Position numbers and translations under genes: made by a program
From: CAWCTB01 sp963798275
Lineage (GTDB): Bacteria; Acidobacteriota; Terriglobia; Terriglobales; Acidobacteriaceae
Reading direction: 5' to 3'
DNA: 64,000 nucleotides
Assembly (NCBI GenBank): GCA_963798275.1
Contig: CAWCTB010000039.1
Location: 1-64,000 of the forward strand
Shown: positions 46,884 to 55,631 of the stretch, piece after piece
Layout of the letters: each line of letters starts with the position of its first letter
Numbering within the stretch: position 1 is the first letter of the stretch
Notes under the pieces: generated by a model
Databases searched by the model: none
The model's input: only the letters and a program-made list of their open reading frames with translations
Told to the model about the DNA's origin: nothing

Positions 46884-47094
46884 AGAGCCTGTTACGAAAC
46901 TCGCTGCAGATCCGACCCGGTGGGACAAACAACGCGCCCGCCGCGGCCGGGGTCCCCGCGAAGCGCAGCTGTTGCGCTTCGTGGGGTGGAGTAGCGGCAG
47001 CATATCTTAGCCCAGCATTTCAAATGCCGGGAAGCCGTAAGTGGGAAGTCCTGAGTCCGCTTTAGCGGACGGCACGAGTTTCGTAACAGCCTCT
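46884..47094. mobile_element. MITE-like element with 20 bp terminal inverted repeats
   Basis: AGAGCCTGTTACGAAACTCG (46884-46903) and, on the other strand, AGAGGCTGTTACGAAACTCG (47094-47075) match in 19 of 20 bases and bound 211 bp without coding potential. Internally there are short palindromes (GTCCGCTTTAGCGGAC at 47056-47071) and a CTTAGCCCAGCATTTC segment. The structure fits a non-autonomous miniature inverted-repeat element. No clear target-site duplication was seen, so a large hairpin RNA or simple intergenic repeat remains possible. Confidence 0.55.
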
Positions 47095-47136
47095 CGCGCG
47101 AGGGGCAAGGGAGCAGTGGGTTGTGGTTGCAGCTCT

Positions 47137-48094
47137 CTATCGCTGCTGGGGTTGCGGTGGATTCGTGCTCGCCGCAGGCTGCGCGCTACCGTTGGAGGCC
47201 AACTGGTCGAGACTGTTCTTCAGCAGGCTTACTTCGACGCGGTTGCCATGCGGTTTGGCAGTGGCCGCGGTGCTTCCGGCGCCGCTGGAACTGGAGGCGG
47301 AAGCGTCGGGGGCCGGCTGCACCGGGGCATTGCCCATGCCGATTACGAAGATGCGATACATGGGAATGTCATGCCGCTCGACCAGGTGCCGAACCACCGA
47401 GTTGGCCATGGCCTGGGAATTCTGGATGCCGGCCTGGCCGTGCAAGGCCGAGAAGCCCTGCACTTCGATGATGTAACCCTTCTTACCAGCGACGACCGCG
47501 GCCATGTCGTCGAGCACAGCCTTATCCTTAGCGCTTAGCGTCGTCTGCCCGGGGCGGAAGCGAATCTCGGTCTGCGATGCGGCCTGGTACTGGTCGATAT
47601 TCCCGACCACCTGCTCAACGTTGTTCAGGCGAGTGCCGGCCTGTTGCGCCGTCTGGTTCGCCTGTTGCGCGCGGTTGCCTGCCTCGACCGCATTCTGGTC
47701 AGCTTCATTGGCCTTGGCTGAAGCCTGGCGGATGCCCTCTTGCGCGCGCGCATCTACGTCTTTGATCGACTTCGCATTGGCCGCCGTCAGCTCGTCGAGC
47801 TCGTTCACCCGGTTGCGCACCGGCCCAATCTGGCGCTGCACGTATTTCTTGCGGGCGAACGGATTCAGCTTGCCCCAGAAGCCTTCATGGGTCTCGGCTT
47901 GCAGCGGCTGGCGGGCTGAGAGATTCTGTTCGTCGCTCGCGCCGGGTTGAACATTGTCACTACTGCTCGCCGCCTTGCGCAGCGCTCTGGGACGCGGCAG
48001 TGGGTTGCTGGCTGTCCGCCGGCGCTTGCTGCGCCAACCCTGGCAACACCAGGGCAGCGGCTATGGGCAACACGTACAGAATACGGGTCTTCAT
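47137..48094 (-). CDS. OmpA-family protein with coiled-coil linker, frame broken near 47960
   Basis: Signal peptide MKTRILYVLPIAAALVLPGLAQ at ATG 48094 (GGAGGAA six bases upstream). After a frame change near 47960 the other frame reads SSSDNVQPGASDEQNLSARQ, then EGFWGKLNPFARKKYVQRQI, an Ala/Gln-rich coiled coil (KANEADQNAVEAGNRAQQANQTAQQ, a lipoprotein-like heptad region) and an OmpA C-terminal-like domain (IRFRPGQTTLSAKDKAVLDDMAAVVAGKKGYIIEVQGFSA…SQAMANSVVRHLVERHDIPMYRIFVIGMGN). OmpA domains bind peptidoglycan. The frame with the first ATG alone ends at a TAG after 44 codons. Confidence 0.82.
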
Positions 48095-48569
48095 TGCGAA
48101 TTCCTCCAGGCCTTTCAACCACCGCCGGTGGTGCAAGCGCTGGCTTCTCTGCGGGTGCCGGGCAAAATCAACGGCAACATGTGTTCGGCTTGCTTAGTAC
48201 AACTGGAAGGCCAAACCACGGCAGCCCGGAAACCCTGTATTTTCAATAGCTCCGACAACGGCACGACGGCGGAAGTGGGTAAGAAACGGCCCGGCAGGTA
48301 AAATTTCTTCGCCGGACGCGCCGTTCCGCAATGCCTCTGGCAGCCTATTCCGGCAGGGTTCCGCTGTAGATTCCCGTCCGTCCCGTCTGAGAGCCTAAAC
48401 TTTCGGCCATTCGCTACGTCCAAGCACTTGCCGGGTTTTATTAGGGAGTGTTTTACGTGTTGGGAAGCCTATCCACAGCATTTTTCCCCCAATGCGCCGT
48501 AAACGACTAAAATAGAGAGACCCTCAGCGTCGGGTGCGGCATCCAATCGCTGTCAGTGGCTGGTCTTAA
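48095..48569. other. Spacer between the OmpA-like and TPR genes
   Basis: 475 bp between divergent genes; it should hold both promoters. CTATCCACA at about 48470-48479 matches 8 of 9 bases of a DnaA box. TAAAAT at about 48508 is a -10 candidate for the TPR gene. No gene or strong hairpin seen. Confidence 0.4.
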
Positions 48570-50690
48570 ATGAACCTCATGCAGATTCGAGTACCCCTCA
48601 TGGCGCTCCTGCTGGCAGTGTCAGCCAACGGAGTTGCCCAGCAAAAGCCGGACACTTCGGCCCCAACCCCTCTGGACTCGGCCACTGCTACCACATCGGC
48701 CCAGGACACATCTGCCCCTGCCCCCGCGGAGAAGGCGCCTGGCCAGGCTGCCGCCTACTATCACTTCGTCATGGCACACATGTACGAGGAGATGGTCTCC
48801 ATGTACGGCCGGGCCGACTACGCCAACAAGGCCATTCAGGAATACCGCCTGGCCATCGACAACGACCCCAACTCCGACTATTTGAACGCCGGCTTGGCCG
48901 AGCTCTACGCCAAGACGGGCCGCATGCAGGATGCCGTGCAGGAAGCACAGGACATTCTGAAGCGCGATGGCAACAACCTCGAAGCCCATCGCCTGCTGGG
49001 CCGCATCTACTTGCGCTCTCTGGGTGACACGCAATCCGGAACCCAGTCGCAAGAGGTGCTGAAGCAGGCGATTGGCGAGTACGAACAGATCGTGAAGCTC
49101 GACCCCAAGAGTGTCGAAGACCACCTTCTGCTCGGCCGCCTCTATCGCATGAACAACGAACTGCTCAAGGCGGAGAACGAATTCAAGACCGCGGTCAGCA
49201 TCCAGCCCCAGTCGGAAGAAGCGGTCACCATGCTGGCTTACCTCTATAACGAGGAAGGCGACACCACCCGGGCTCTCCAGGTGCTCAATGCCATTCCCGC
49301 GCCGGCCCGCACCGCGAAAGTCTATTCCGCTCTCGGTTACAGCTACGAGCAGAGCAAGGACTACAAGAATGCGATCGACGCCTACAAGCACTCCGTCGAT
49401 CTCGACAAGGACAATCTGGATTCGGTTCGCGGGTTGGCCCAGAACCTGATGAACGATGGGCAGACTGACGCCGCCCTGGAACAGTACCGGCTGATCGCGG
49501 AATCCGATCCCTCCGATGCCCAGAGCTACATGCGCATCGCGGAGATCTATCGTCGCAACGGCAAGTACGACCAGGCCCTCGATTCGCTGAAGAAGGCCAG
49601 CACCATCGTTCCCGATTCGCTCGAGCTGCAGTACAACATCGCCGTCATCGACGAAGCCCAGGGTAAATATGACGACGCCATCCAGACCCTGACTCAACTG
49701 CTCACCAAGAGCGAGCACTCCGACGGCCAGTACGACAGCTCGGAGAAGAACAACCGCTCGGTATTTCTGGAGCGCCTGGGAACCGTCTATCGGGAAGCCA
49801 ACAAGCCTCAGCTTGCGGTGGATACCTTCCGCAAAATGATCCCGTTGGGCGACGACAACGCCATTAGAGGTTATCAGCAGATCATCGAGACCTACCGCGA
49901 TAACAAGCAGTGGCAGTTGGCCACCGCCTCTGCGGAAGAGGCCGCCAAAAAGTTTCCCGCCGATCGCAGCCTGCAACTGGTCGCGGCCTCACAGCGGGCG
50001 GACACGGGCGATGCCGATGCCGCGCTCGCCACTGTCAAGGCAATGCTGAAGGGCACTCCCGACGACCGCGACATCTACATCGCTCTCGCCCAGATGAACA
50101 GCCGGCTGAAGCGATGGCCGGAGGCGGAAGCCAATATCAGCAAGGCCTTGGAACTCTCGACCAAGCAGGAAGATAAGGACTACGCAATCTTTGTTTACGG
50201 ATCGATCTACGAGCGGCAGAAAAAGTACGACCTCGCGGAGGAGCAGTTTCGCAAGGTCATCGCCGACGATCCGAAGAATGCCATGGCCCTGAATTACCTG
50301 GGCTATATGCTGGCTGATCGCGGAACCCGCCTGGATGAGGCGCTGGGATATATTCGGCGTGCCCTGGCTCTCGATCCACAGAACGGCGCCTATCTCGACT
50401 CGCTCGGCTGGGCCTATTACAAGATGGGCAATTACGAACTGGCGGAGGAGAACCTGCGGCTGGCCTCCGAAAAAATCGGCAACGACCCCACCGTACACCA
50501 GCATCTGGGCGAGCTCTACCAGAAGACTGGCCGCCTGAAGCTGGCCGCTACCTACTATGAGCGCTCGCTGGAGGAGTGGAACAAGACGATTCCGGCGGAG
50601 GTGGATGCGGACGACGTGGCCAAGGTCCAGAAAGAACTGGAGTCGGCCAAAGTGAAGCTGGCCAAGCAGAACCCAGCTACCAAGCAGTAA
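48570..50690 (+). CDS. Exported protein of about 15 tetratricopeptide repeats
   Basis: A 706-residue protein with a signal peptide (about 1-23, NGVAQ) and a Pro/Ala/Thr-rich stretch, then TPR repeats throughout (for example YYHFVMAHMYEEMVSMYGRADYANKAIQEYRLAIDNDPNSDYLNAGLAELYAKTGRMQDAVQEAQDIL, VEDHLLLGRLYRMNNELLKAENEFKTAVSIQP, AYLDSLGWAYYKMGNYELAEENLRLASEK). It closes with a charged coiled-coil tail. TPR arrays mediate protein-protein interaction; no catalytic domain is present. The partner is unknown. Confidence 0.88.
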   Translation: MNLMQIRVPLMALLLAVSANGVAQQKPDTSAPTPLDSATATTSAQDTSAPAPAEKAPGQAAAYYHFVMAHMYEEMVSMYGRADYANKAIQEYRLAIDNDPNSDYLNAGLAELYAKTGRMQDAVQEAQDILKRDGNNLEAHRLLGRIYLRSLGDTQSGTQSQEVLKQAIGEYEQIVKLDPKSVEDHLLLGRLYRMNNELLKAENEFKTAVSIQPQSEEAVTMLAYLYNEEGDTTRALQVLNAIPAPARTAKVYSALGYSYEQSKDYKNAIDAYKHSVDLDKDNLDSVRGLAQNLMNDGQTDAALEQYRLIAESDPSDAQSYMRIAEIYRRNGKYDQALDSLKKASTIVPDSLELQYNIAVIDEAQGKYDDAIQTLTQLLTKSEHSDGQYDSSEKNNRSVFLERLGTVYREANKPQLAVDTFRKMIPLGDDNAIRGYQQIIETYRDNKQWQLATASAEEAAKKFPADRSLQLVAASQRADTGDADAALATVKAMLKGTPDDRDIYIALAQMNSRLKRWPEAEANISKALELSTKQEDKDYAIFVYGSIYERQKKYDLAEEQFRKVIADDPKNAMALNYLGYMLADRGTRLDEALGYIRRALALDPQNGAYLDSLGWAYYKMGNYELAEENLRLASEKIGNDPTVHQHLGELYQKTGRLKLAATYYERSLEEWNKTIPAEVDADDVAKVQKELESAKVKLAKQNPATKQ

Positions 50691-50708
50691 TCGGGAAGAC
50701 TGACCAAG

Positions 50709-50735
50709 AGCGCTGCCGCGGCAGCGCTTTTCTGT
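50709..50735 (+). terminator. Terminator after the TPR gene
   Basis: AGCGCTGCCGCGGCAGCGCT (50709-50728) is a perfect 20-base palindrome followed by TTTTCTGTT, 19 bases after the TPR stop codon. Confidence 0.9.
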
Positions 50736-50791
50736 TGCCCGGCAAGGGTCACCATGGCGGTTTCAATAGTTGACAAGGACTGCTGATCGCC

Positions 50792-50880
50792 TTGAAGGGG
50801 CACGGCTTTCAATTCTGCGTTATCGACGCGGGTGAAGTCGCGCTTTCAGCCCCTGAGGGTCCTCGGTCTACGCTTCCACT
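50792..50880. repeat. REP-like intergenic sequence before dgt
   Basis: A relic of the dispersed repeat (CCTTGAAGGGGCACGGCTTT, then CAGCCCCTGAGGGTCCTCGG). A closer copy of the same composite, CCTTGAAAGGGCACGGGCTT … AGCCCCTGAGGGGACTCGG, lies at 52826-52912. Confidence 0.6.
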
Positions 50881-50925
50881 GAAACTGCGCTAGTTCCAGG
50901 AAACCGCCACTGCTACACTCGCCCT

Positions 50926-52041
50926 ATGCTGGCAAGCTACGCTGTCCACGTGGAGGATTCGCGCGGCCGGCGTTATCCGGAACCGCCCCATCCCTACCGC
51001 AACCCGTTCCAGCGCGATCGCGACCGCGTCATCCACGCCCGCGCCTTCCGCCGGCTGGAGAACAAAACCCAGGTCTTCACCCGCCGCTACTCCGACCACT
51101 TCCGCACCCGCCTGACCCACACCATGGAGGTCGCACAGATCTCGCGCACCATCGCCGCCGCTCTGAACCTCAACGTCGATCTGGTTGAAGCGCTGGCCCT
51201 GGTACACGACATCGGCCACCCGCCCTTCGGTCACGCCGGCGAGCGCACCCTCGACTCTCTCATGCAGCGCTATGGTGAGTCGTTCGATCACAACCTGCAG
51301 GCCCTGCGCATTGTTGAGGACTTCGAGTTGCGCTACGCCCAGTTCCGCGGACTGAACCTGACCTTCGAGGTGCGCGAGGGCATCATCAAGCACTCGCACG
51401 ACTACTCGGCCGCCGAGCATCCCGAATTGTCGGAGTATCTTCTCGACCAGCGGCCGCCGCTCGAGGCGCAACTCATCGATCTCACCGATGAAATTGCCTA
51501 CGACACCGCCGATCTCGATGACGGATATGAGGCGAAGCTGCTCACCATCCCGCGGATGAGGGAGCAAGTGCGCGTCTTCGACCGCTTCTACGCCGAGGCC
51601 GAGGCTCGCTACCCGGACGTCGCAGAAAAGCTGAAGTTCAACGAAGCGCTCAAGGCCGTGCTCAACCGCTTCGTCACCGATCTGATCGAGAACACCAGAA
51701 AACGGATCGCCGCAGCCAAAATCGAGTCCGTCGAAGACATCCGTCGCCTTCCCAAACGGCTGGCGGCCTTCAGTGAGGGGGTGGATCAGGAACGGCGCGA
51801 GGCCAAGCAGTTCCTTTACAAGGCGCTCTACGATTCGAAGGAACTACAGCCGGAGAAGCGCCGGGCGGAGAGGATCGTCACCGAAGTGTTCGAAGCGCTG
51901 GTAGCTCGTCCTGACGCTCTGCCCTCGAGCTATCGGGAGAAGGCCGAGTGCGAAAAACTGGTGCGGGTGGTGTGCGACTACATCGCCGGCATGACCGACC
52001 ACTACATCGAGGATCTGCGAAAGAAACTGGGGGCGACGTAG
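50926..52041 (+). CDS. dgt: Deoxyguanosine triphosphate triphosphohydrolase-like HD protein
   Basis: HD-domain dNTPase that hydrolyses dNTPs to nucleosides and triphosphate. A 371-residue protein with YRNPFQRDRDRVIHARAFRRLENKTQVF, RLTHTMEVAQISRTIAAALNLN, the metal motif ALVHDIGHPPFGHAGE and the later YDTADLDDGYEA. This is the shorter Dgt-like subtype found across many phyla (dgt clade 2). Start ATG 50926 is natural. Flanked by repeat-rich spacers. Confidence 0.93.
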   Translation: MLASYAVHVEDSRGRRYPEPPHPYRNPFQRDRDRVIHARAFRRLENKTQVFTRRYSDHFRTRLTHTMEVAQISRTIAAALNLNVDLVEALALVHDIGHPPFGHAGERTLDSLMQRYGESFDHNLQALRIVEDFELRYAQFRGLNLTFEVREGIIKHSHDYSAAEHPELSEYLLDQRPPLEAQLIDLTDEIAYDTADLDDGYEAKLLTIPRMREQVRVFDRFYAEAEARYPDVAEKLKFNEALKAVLNRFVTDLIENTRKRIAAAKIESVEDIRRLPKRLAAFSEGVDQERREAKQFLYKALYDSKELQPEKRRAERIVTEVFEALVARPDALPSSYREKAECEKLVRVVCDYIAGMTDHYIEDLRKKLGAT

Positions 52042-52172
52042 GTTACTCGAATTGCACCCGCGACCAGATCGACATCGGCTGTCGCATCAACCCTGATTTT
52101 CGAAGTGCCAATTTCGCACTTACGGCTGTGCTACCATCTGGGTCGTAAGTTCCTTCTACAAGAGGAGTCTTT

Positions 52173-52736
52173 ATGCGGAAAAGTGCTTCATACCTTAGCG
52201 TCTTTGTATTCGTGCTGACGTCGATGTCCAACCTGTACGCCGCCAGTCTGGCCGGGGTGACGATGCCGGATACGGCACAGGTCGAAGGCAAAACCCTGGT
52301 GCTCAATGGCTTGGGATTACGAACCAAGTACATGGCTAAGATTTACGTCGCGGGACTCTACCTGGAGCAAAAATCGTCCGATCCCAACGCCATCATCAAT
52401 TCCAATGGCGCCCAGCGGGTTGTCATGCAGTTTTTGCATGGCGTGTCAAAAAGCCAAATGGCTGATGGATTCAGCGAGTCCTTCGCCGACAATACGCCGG
52501 ATGCAACCAAGACGATGAAGCCGGAGATCGACCAGTTTCTCGGCGCGATGGAGCCCCTCAAATCGGGTGATCAAATGGTCTTCACTTGCGTTCCTGGAAA
52601 GGGCACGACCATGACCATCAACGGCACTGAGAAGCTGACCATTGCCAATCCGGCATTCACACCCGTTCTCTTGTCCGTATGGTTCGGTCCAAAACCTCCG
52701 ACTGCGGACTTGAAGACCGGGTTACTCGGGAAGTAG
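52173..52736 (+). CDS. Secreted chalcone-isomerase-like protein
   Basis: A 187-residue exported protein (signal peptide ending about 23, NLYA-A). AGVTMPDTAQVEGKTLVLNGLGLRTKYMAKIYVAGLYLEQKSSDPNAIIN … KRVVMQFLHGVSKSQMADGFSES and FLGAMEPLKSGDQMVFTCVPGKGTTMTINGTEKLTI follow the chalcone isomerase-like fold (PF16036 type). In bacteria the family is not known to isomerise chalcones; the function is unknown. A good AAGAGGAG lies 6 bases before ATG 52173. Confidence 0.85.
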   Translation: MRKSASYLSVFVFVLTSMSNLYAASLAGVTMPDTAQVEGKTLVLNGLGLRTKYMAKIYVAGLYLEQKSSDPNAIINSNGAQRVVMQFLHGVSKSQMADGFSESFADNTPDATKTMKPEIDQFLGAMEPLKSGDQMVFTCVPGKGTTMTINGTEKLTIANPAFTPVLLSVWFGPKPPTADLKTGLLGK

Positions 52737-52825
52737 CGCCAGCGTCCGGCGCGTTCATACTTCGGACGATCGGCCACTGCCGCTCGACGAGCCCGGTTTC
52801 GCAGTTAATGTAGTCCACGTCTCGC

Positions 52826-52912
52826 CTTGAAAGGGCACGGGCTTCAGCCGTGCCGCATCTGGCATCAACGGAGTGGGGCTTTAGACTAGCCCCTGAGGGG
52901 ACTCGGTCTACA
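52826..52912. repeat. REP-like composite repeat
   Basis: CACGGGCTTCAGCCGTG and GGGGCTTTAGACTAGCCCC, joined with a GGGACTCGGTCTACA tail. A degenerate copy of the same composite lies before dgt (50792-50880). Confidence 0.65.
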
Positions 52913-52942
52913 CCATCTCTGAAAATGCTGTAGCCCAATCAT

Positions 52943-54587
52943 CTATTTCTTCACGCAGGCAAAGTTTGCGGCATCGTTGCTGTCGCCCGTCCCCTTGTAT
53001 TTCGCGGCTGCAGGATATGGGCACAGAGGCCGCGTCATGATGGGGCGATGGCCCTCATCATTCGGTGCATACTTCGCCGCGACCATGCTCGTGGGAGCAA
53101 CGCCATTCTCGACCCACTTTTCCAGGGCGAGGCGTACGTTCTGCTGCGGATCGCTGGGACCGGCTCCGTCTTGACCAAAGGCAGTTGCGCCCGGCCCGCC
53201 GAAACAGTGCTGCATTCCCGGAACCATGTAGAGGCGCACGAAGGCATCGGTGTTGCGCTGGCCGATGGTGCGGACCACCTCCTGGTAGTAGTCGATCGTA
53301 TTCAAAGCGGTAATCGCCGGGTCATCCCAGCCGTGATACAGAATCAGCTTGCCTCCCCGCTGCTTGAAGCGCGCCAGATCGGGATTCGTCGCATTCAGCG
53401 CACTGGCCGTCTTCTGCTCCGCCGTCTTCATTCCCGAATCCAGTTCAAAGGTTCTGTAATCCCAGTCAGGCTTGTCATAAACCATGTCGGAGAAGTAACC
53501 CATGCCGAAGAGAGCCATCAGGCTCTTGGCAGGAGCCGGGCCGGTGATCCAAATCCCCCAGCCTCCCGGACCCTCTTCCGCTCCCGGCAGGTAGCCGGGA
53601 AAAACAGTGCGTCCACGGGAATCTTGCGGGCCTGCATAAAGCGCCTTCAGCGCGGCGACCTGCTTGGCGGTGAGGCAATTGTCCGAATCCTCTCCGGTCT
53701 TGCAAAGCATGGACGCAGCATCGAAGTGACATTGCCGCGGGTCGTTGAGCACCCCATCGCGTACCCCGTCGATCGCATCGCAGGCCGCAAGCACTGCCTT
53801 TGCCCATGGCGGCGATTTTTGCCGGCGGAATAAAACTGCCCGGGTCAACGGTCAGCGCTTGCGTGTCCACAACCGCCGTGGAGAGCAGGGCCGTCCAGTA
53901 ATTGGCTGGCGCTCCCGCCAGGATGCCATCGTAGTCATCGGGATAGCGTTGCGCCTCCATCAGCGCTTCCCGGCCCCCATCGGAGCAGCCCCAGAAATAG
54001 GAGCGCTGCGGGTTATGTCCGTAGAACTCCTTAATCACACCGTTGGCCACTCGCGTCATCTCATGTACGCCCCGGTGACCGAAGTCGATCACCTTCTCGG
54101 GATGATTCAAAGCCCAGGCGGAATCGATGGCCGTGCCGGTGTGACCCGTGTCCGTGGCAGTGGCTGCGTATCCAAGACTCACTGCAATGCCAAGCTGTTG
54201 TTGATCAATTTGCCCTGCAAACCCGCCGTTGCCTATCCCCTGCAGCTTGCCGTTCCAACCGGTGATTGGCATCCAGACTTCAATTTTGATGTCGGAGTCT
54301 GTAGTTGGCGTGGCCTGGGCCACCACCCTGCAAAATGGCGGAAGCGTTTTGTAGAAGGCCGTGATGTCTCTGCCGCTGTAGAGTTCGGGAGCCCCAACGA
54401 ATGCGCCCGCCGGAACTGGCTGCGCGAGGCTGATGGTTGTCGCGGGCAGCTTGAGTTGGACGAGGCGTTCACAAGTTGTGTCGCCGGATTTCTGTCCGTC
54501 GGACTGGCAATACACCAATGTGCTGCACAGGAGAATTGATGCAACCCCAGCGATTACCGTGTGCGTGAGCAGCAAACACTTCCGCAT
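52943..54587 (-). CDS. Secreted tannase/feruloyl-esterase family enzyme, frame broken near 53808
   Basis: Hydrolyses ester bonds of plant phenolics in this family; the substrate is unproven. Signal peptide (about 1-27). The nucleophile lies in SYFWGCSDGGREALMEAQRYPDDYDGILAGAPA; after the frame change the sequence continues WAKAVLAACDAIDGVRDGVLNDPRQCHFDAASMLCKTGED, then KLILYHGWDDPAITALNTIDYYQ (Asp) and MVPGMQHCFGGPG (His), with Cys pairs typical of tannases. The first frame ends in MGKGSACGLRCDRR; a one-base indel near 53805-53815 explains it. Confidence 0.9.
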
Positions 54588-54737
54588 TTACCTGGCTCCT
54601 ATCATGCCCGGACGGCCTTAGCGCAAACTCAAATACCTTCCGCAAGACATGGCCCACCTAGTCTAGAGCACAACTCATGGCGCTGATAGCCGTCGGCCTA
54701 GTCATTCGCGTCCGCGCCCTGACCGCAGGCACCCAGC

Positions 54738-54766
54738 TTGACATGTGCTGCACATGAAAGTATGTT
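54738..54766 (+). promoter_or_regulatory. Promoter and operator of vapBC
   Basis: TTGACA (54738-54743), a 17-base spacer and TATGTT (54761-54766) form a near-consensus promoter. CATGTGC-T-GCACATG (54742-54756), a perfect 7+7 inverted repeat, overlaps the -35 and spacer. The expected start of transcription, about 7 bases after the -10, is the A of the vapB ATG (54773), so the mRNA would be leaderless. Confidence 0.75.
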
Positions 54767-54772
54767 GGCCAC

Positions 54773-55003
54773 ATGTCGAAGATGATCCAGATTCGCAATG
54801 TACCCGACGCCCTGCACCGCCGCCTGAAGGCCCGCGCCGCCATGGCGGGCATGTCGCTCTCCGATTACCTGTTGTCGGAAATAAGAGAGATTACCGAACA
54901 GCCTACTCTGGCCGAGTTCCGCGAGCTTCTGCACAAGCGCGAACCGGTGGCGGCTGACATCGATACCGTCCGCATCCTCCGCGAGGAGCGCGAAGCGCGT
55001 TGA
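54773..55003 (+). CDS. vapB: VapB/FitA-type antitoxin
   Basis: A 76-residue antitoxin with a ribbon-helix-helix N-terminus, MIQIRNVPDALHRRLKARAAMAGMSLSDYLLSEIREI, and a C-terminal toxin-binding tail PTLAEFRELLHKREPVAADIDTVRILREEREAR. It overlaps the toxin start by 4 bases (TTGA). There is no ribosome-binding site, in agreement with a leaderless message. Confidence 0.93.
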   Translation: MSKMIQIRNVPDALHRRLKARAAMAGMSLSDYLLSEIREITEQPTLAEFRELLHKREPVAADIDTVRILREEREAR

Positions 55004-55392
55004 TCATCCTCGACGCCTCTTCCGCGGTGGAGTTGCTTTTACGGACGCCGGCAGGGCAGAGCATCGAAAGGCGCATCTACTCTCGTGGCGAGTCCCTGCA
55101 TGCCCCACACCTCATCGACCTTGAAGTCACCCAGGTGCTGCGACGCCAGGTGCGCGAAGGACGCGTCTCGCCTCATCGCGCGAATGAAGCCGTACACGAC
55201 CTGATCCAGCTTAGGCTACGGCGGTACCCTCACACTGCACTTCTGCCCAGCATCTGGAAATACCGCCACACGCTTTCTGCCTGCGACGCAGCCTATGTTG
55301 TGCTGGCAGAGACTCTTGGCTCTACGCTCATCACCCGAGATGCGCGCCTCGCCTCTGCCCGCGGCCATAGGGCAAAAATTGAGTTGTTCTAG
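55000..55392 (+). CDS. vapC: VapC-type PIN-domain ribonuclease toxin
   Basis: A 130-residue PIN protein starting at TTG 55000: IILDASSAVELLLRTP (first Asp), LIDLEVTQVLRR (Glu), LSACDAAYVVLAETLGSTLITRDARLA (third and fourth acids). PIN toxins cut tRNA or rRNA. Full length. Paired with vapB. Confidence 0.93.
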   Translation: MIILDASSAVELLLRTPAGQSIERRIYSRGESLHAPHLIDLEVTQVLRRQVREGRVSPHRANEAVHDLIQLRLRRYPHTALLPSIWKYRHTLSACDAAYVVLAETLGSTLITRDARLASARGHRAKIELF

Positions 55393-55416
55393 ATGATCGG
55401 ACGAACGGGCTCAGAT

Positions 55417-55608
55417 TTAGCGTGCGGTTCGCCGCCCAAACAGGTTCAGAGACCGTCGGGGCTCAGGTTCTTCCAACGCTACTGCGGATGACCGTCCCGA
55501 CGGACCGCGCTTCACTCCGGCCATGACATACGCGTGCGGATCTTGCGGCTCGGAGCGGCGGCGCAGCAAAGCCTGCAACTTATTCATGAGCCTCTTCGCC
55601 AACGTCAC
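55417..55608 (-). CDS. Small basic protein downstream of purF
   Basis: A 63-residue ORF with GTG at 55608, five bases after GAGGAG, right behind the purF stop (55632). VTLAKRLMNKLQALLRRRSE is followed by DPHAYVMAGVKRGPSGRSSAVALEEPEPRRSLNLFGRRTAR. The strong ribosome-binding site and a plausible amphipathic N-terminus support translation. No family recognised; it may be translationally coupled to purF. Confidence 0.5.
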   Translation of the reverse strand: MTLAKRLMNKLQALLRRRSEPQDPHAYVMAGVKRGPSGRSSAVALEEPEPRRSLNLFGRRTAR

Positions 55609-55631
55609 GTGCGCTCCTCGAGCCAACGGGC

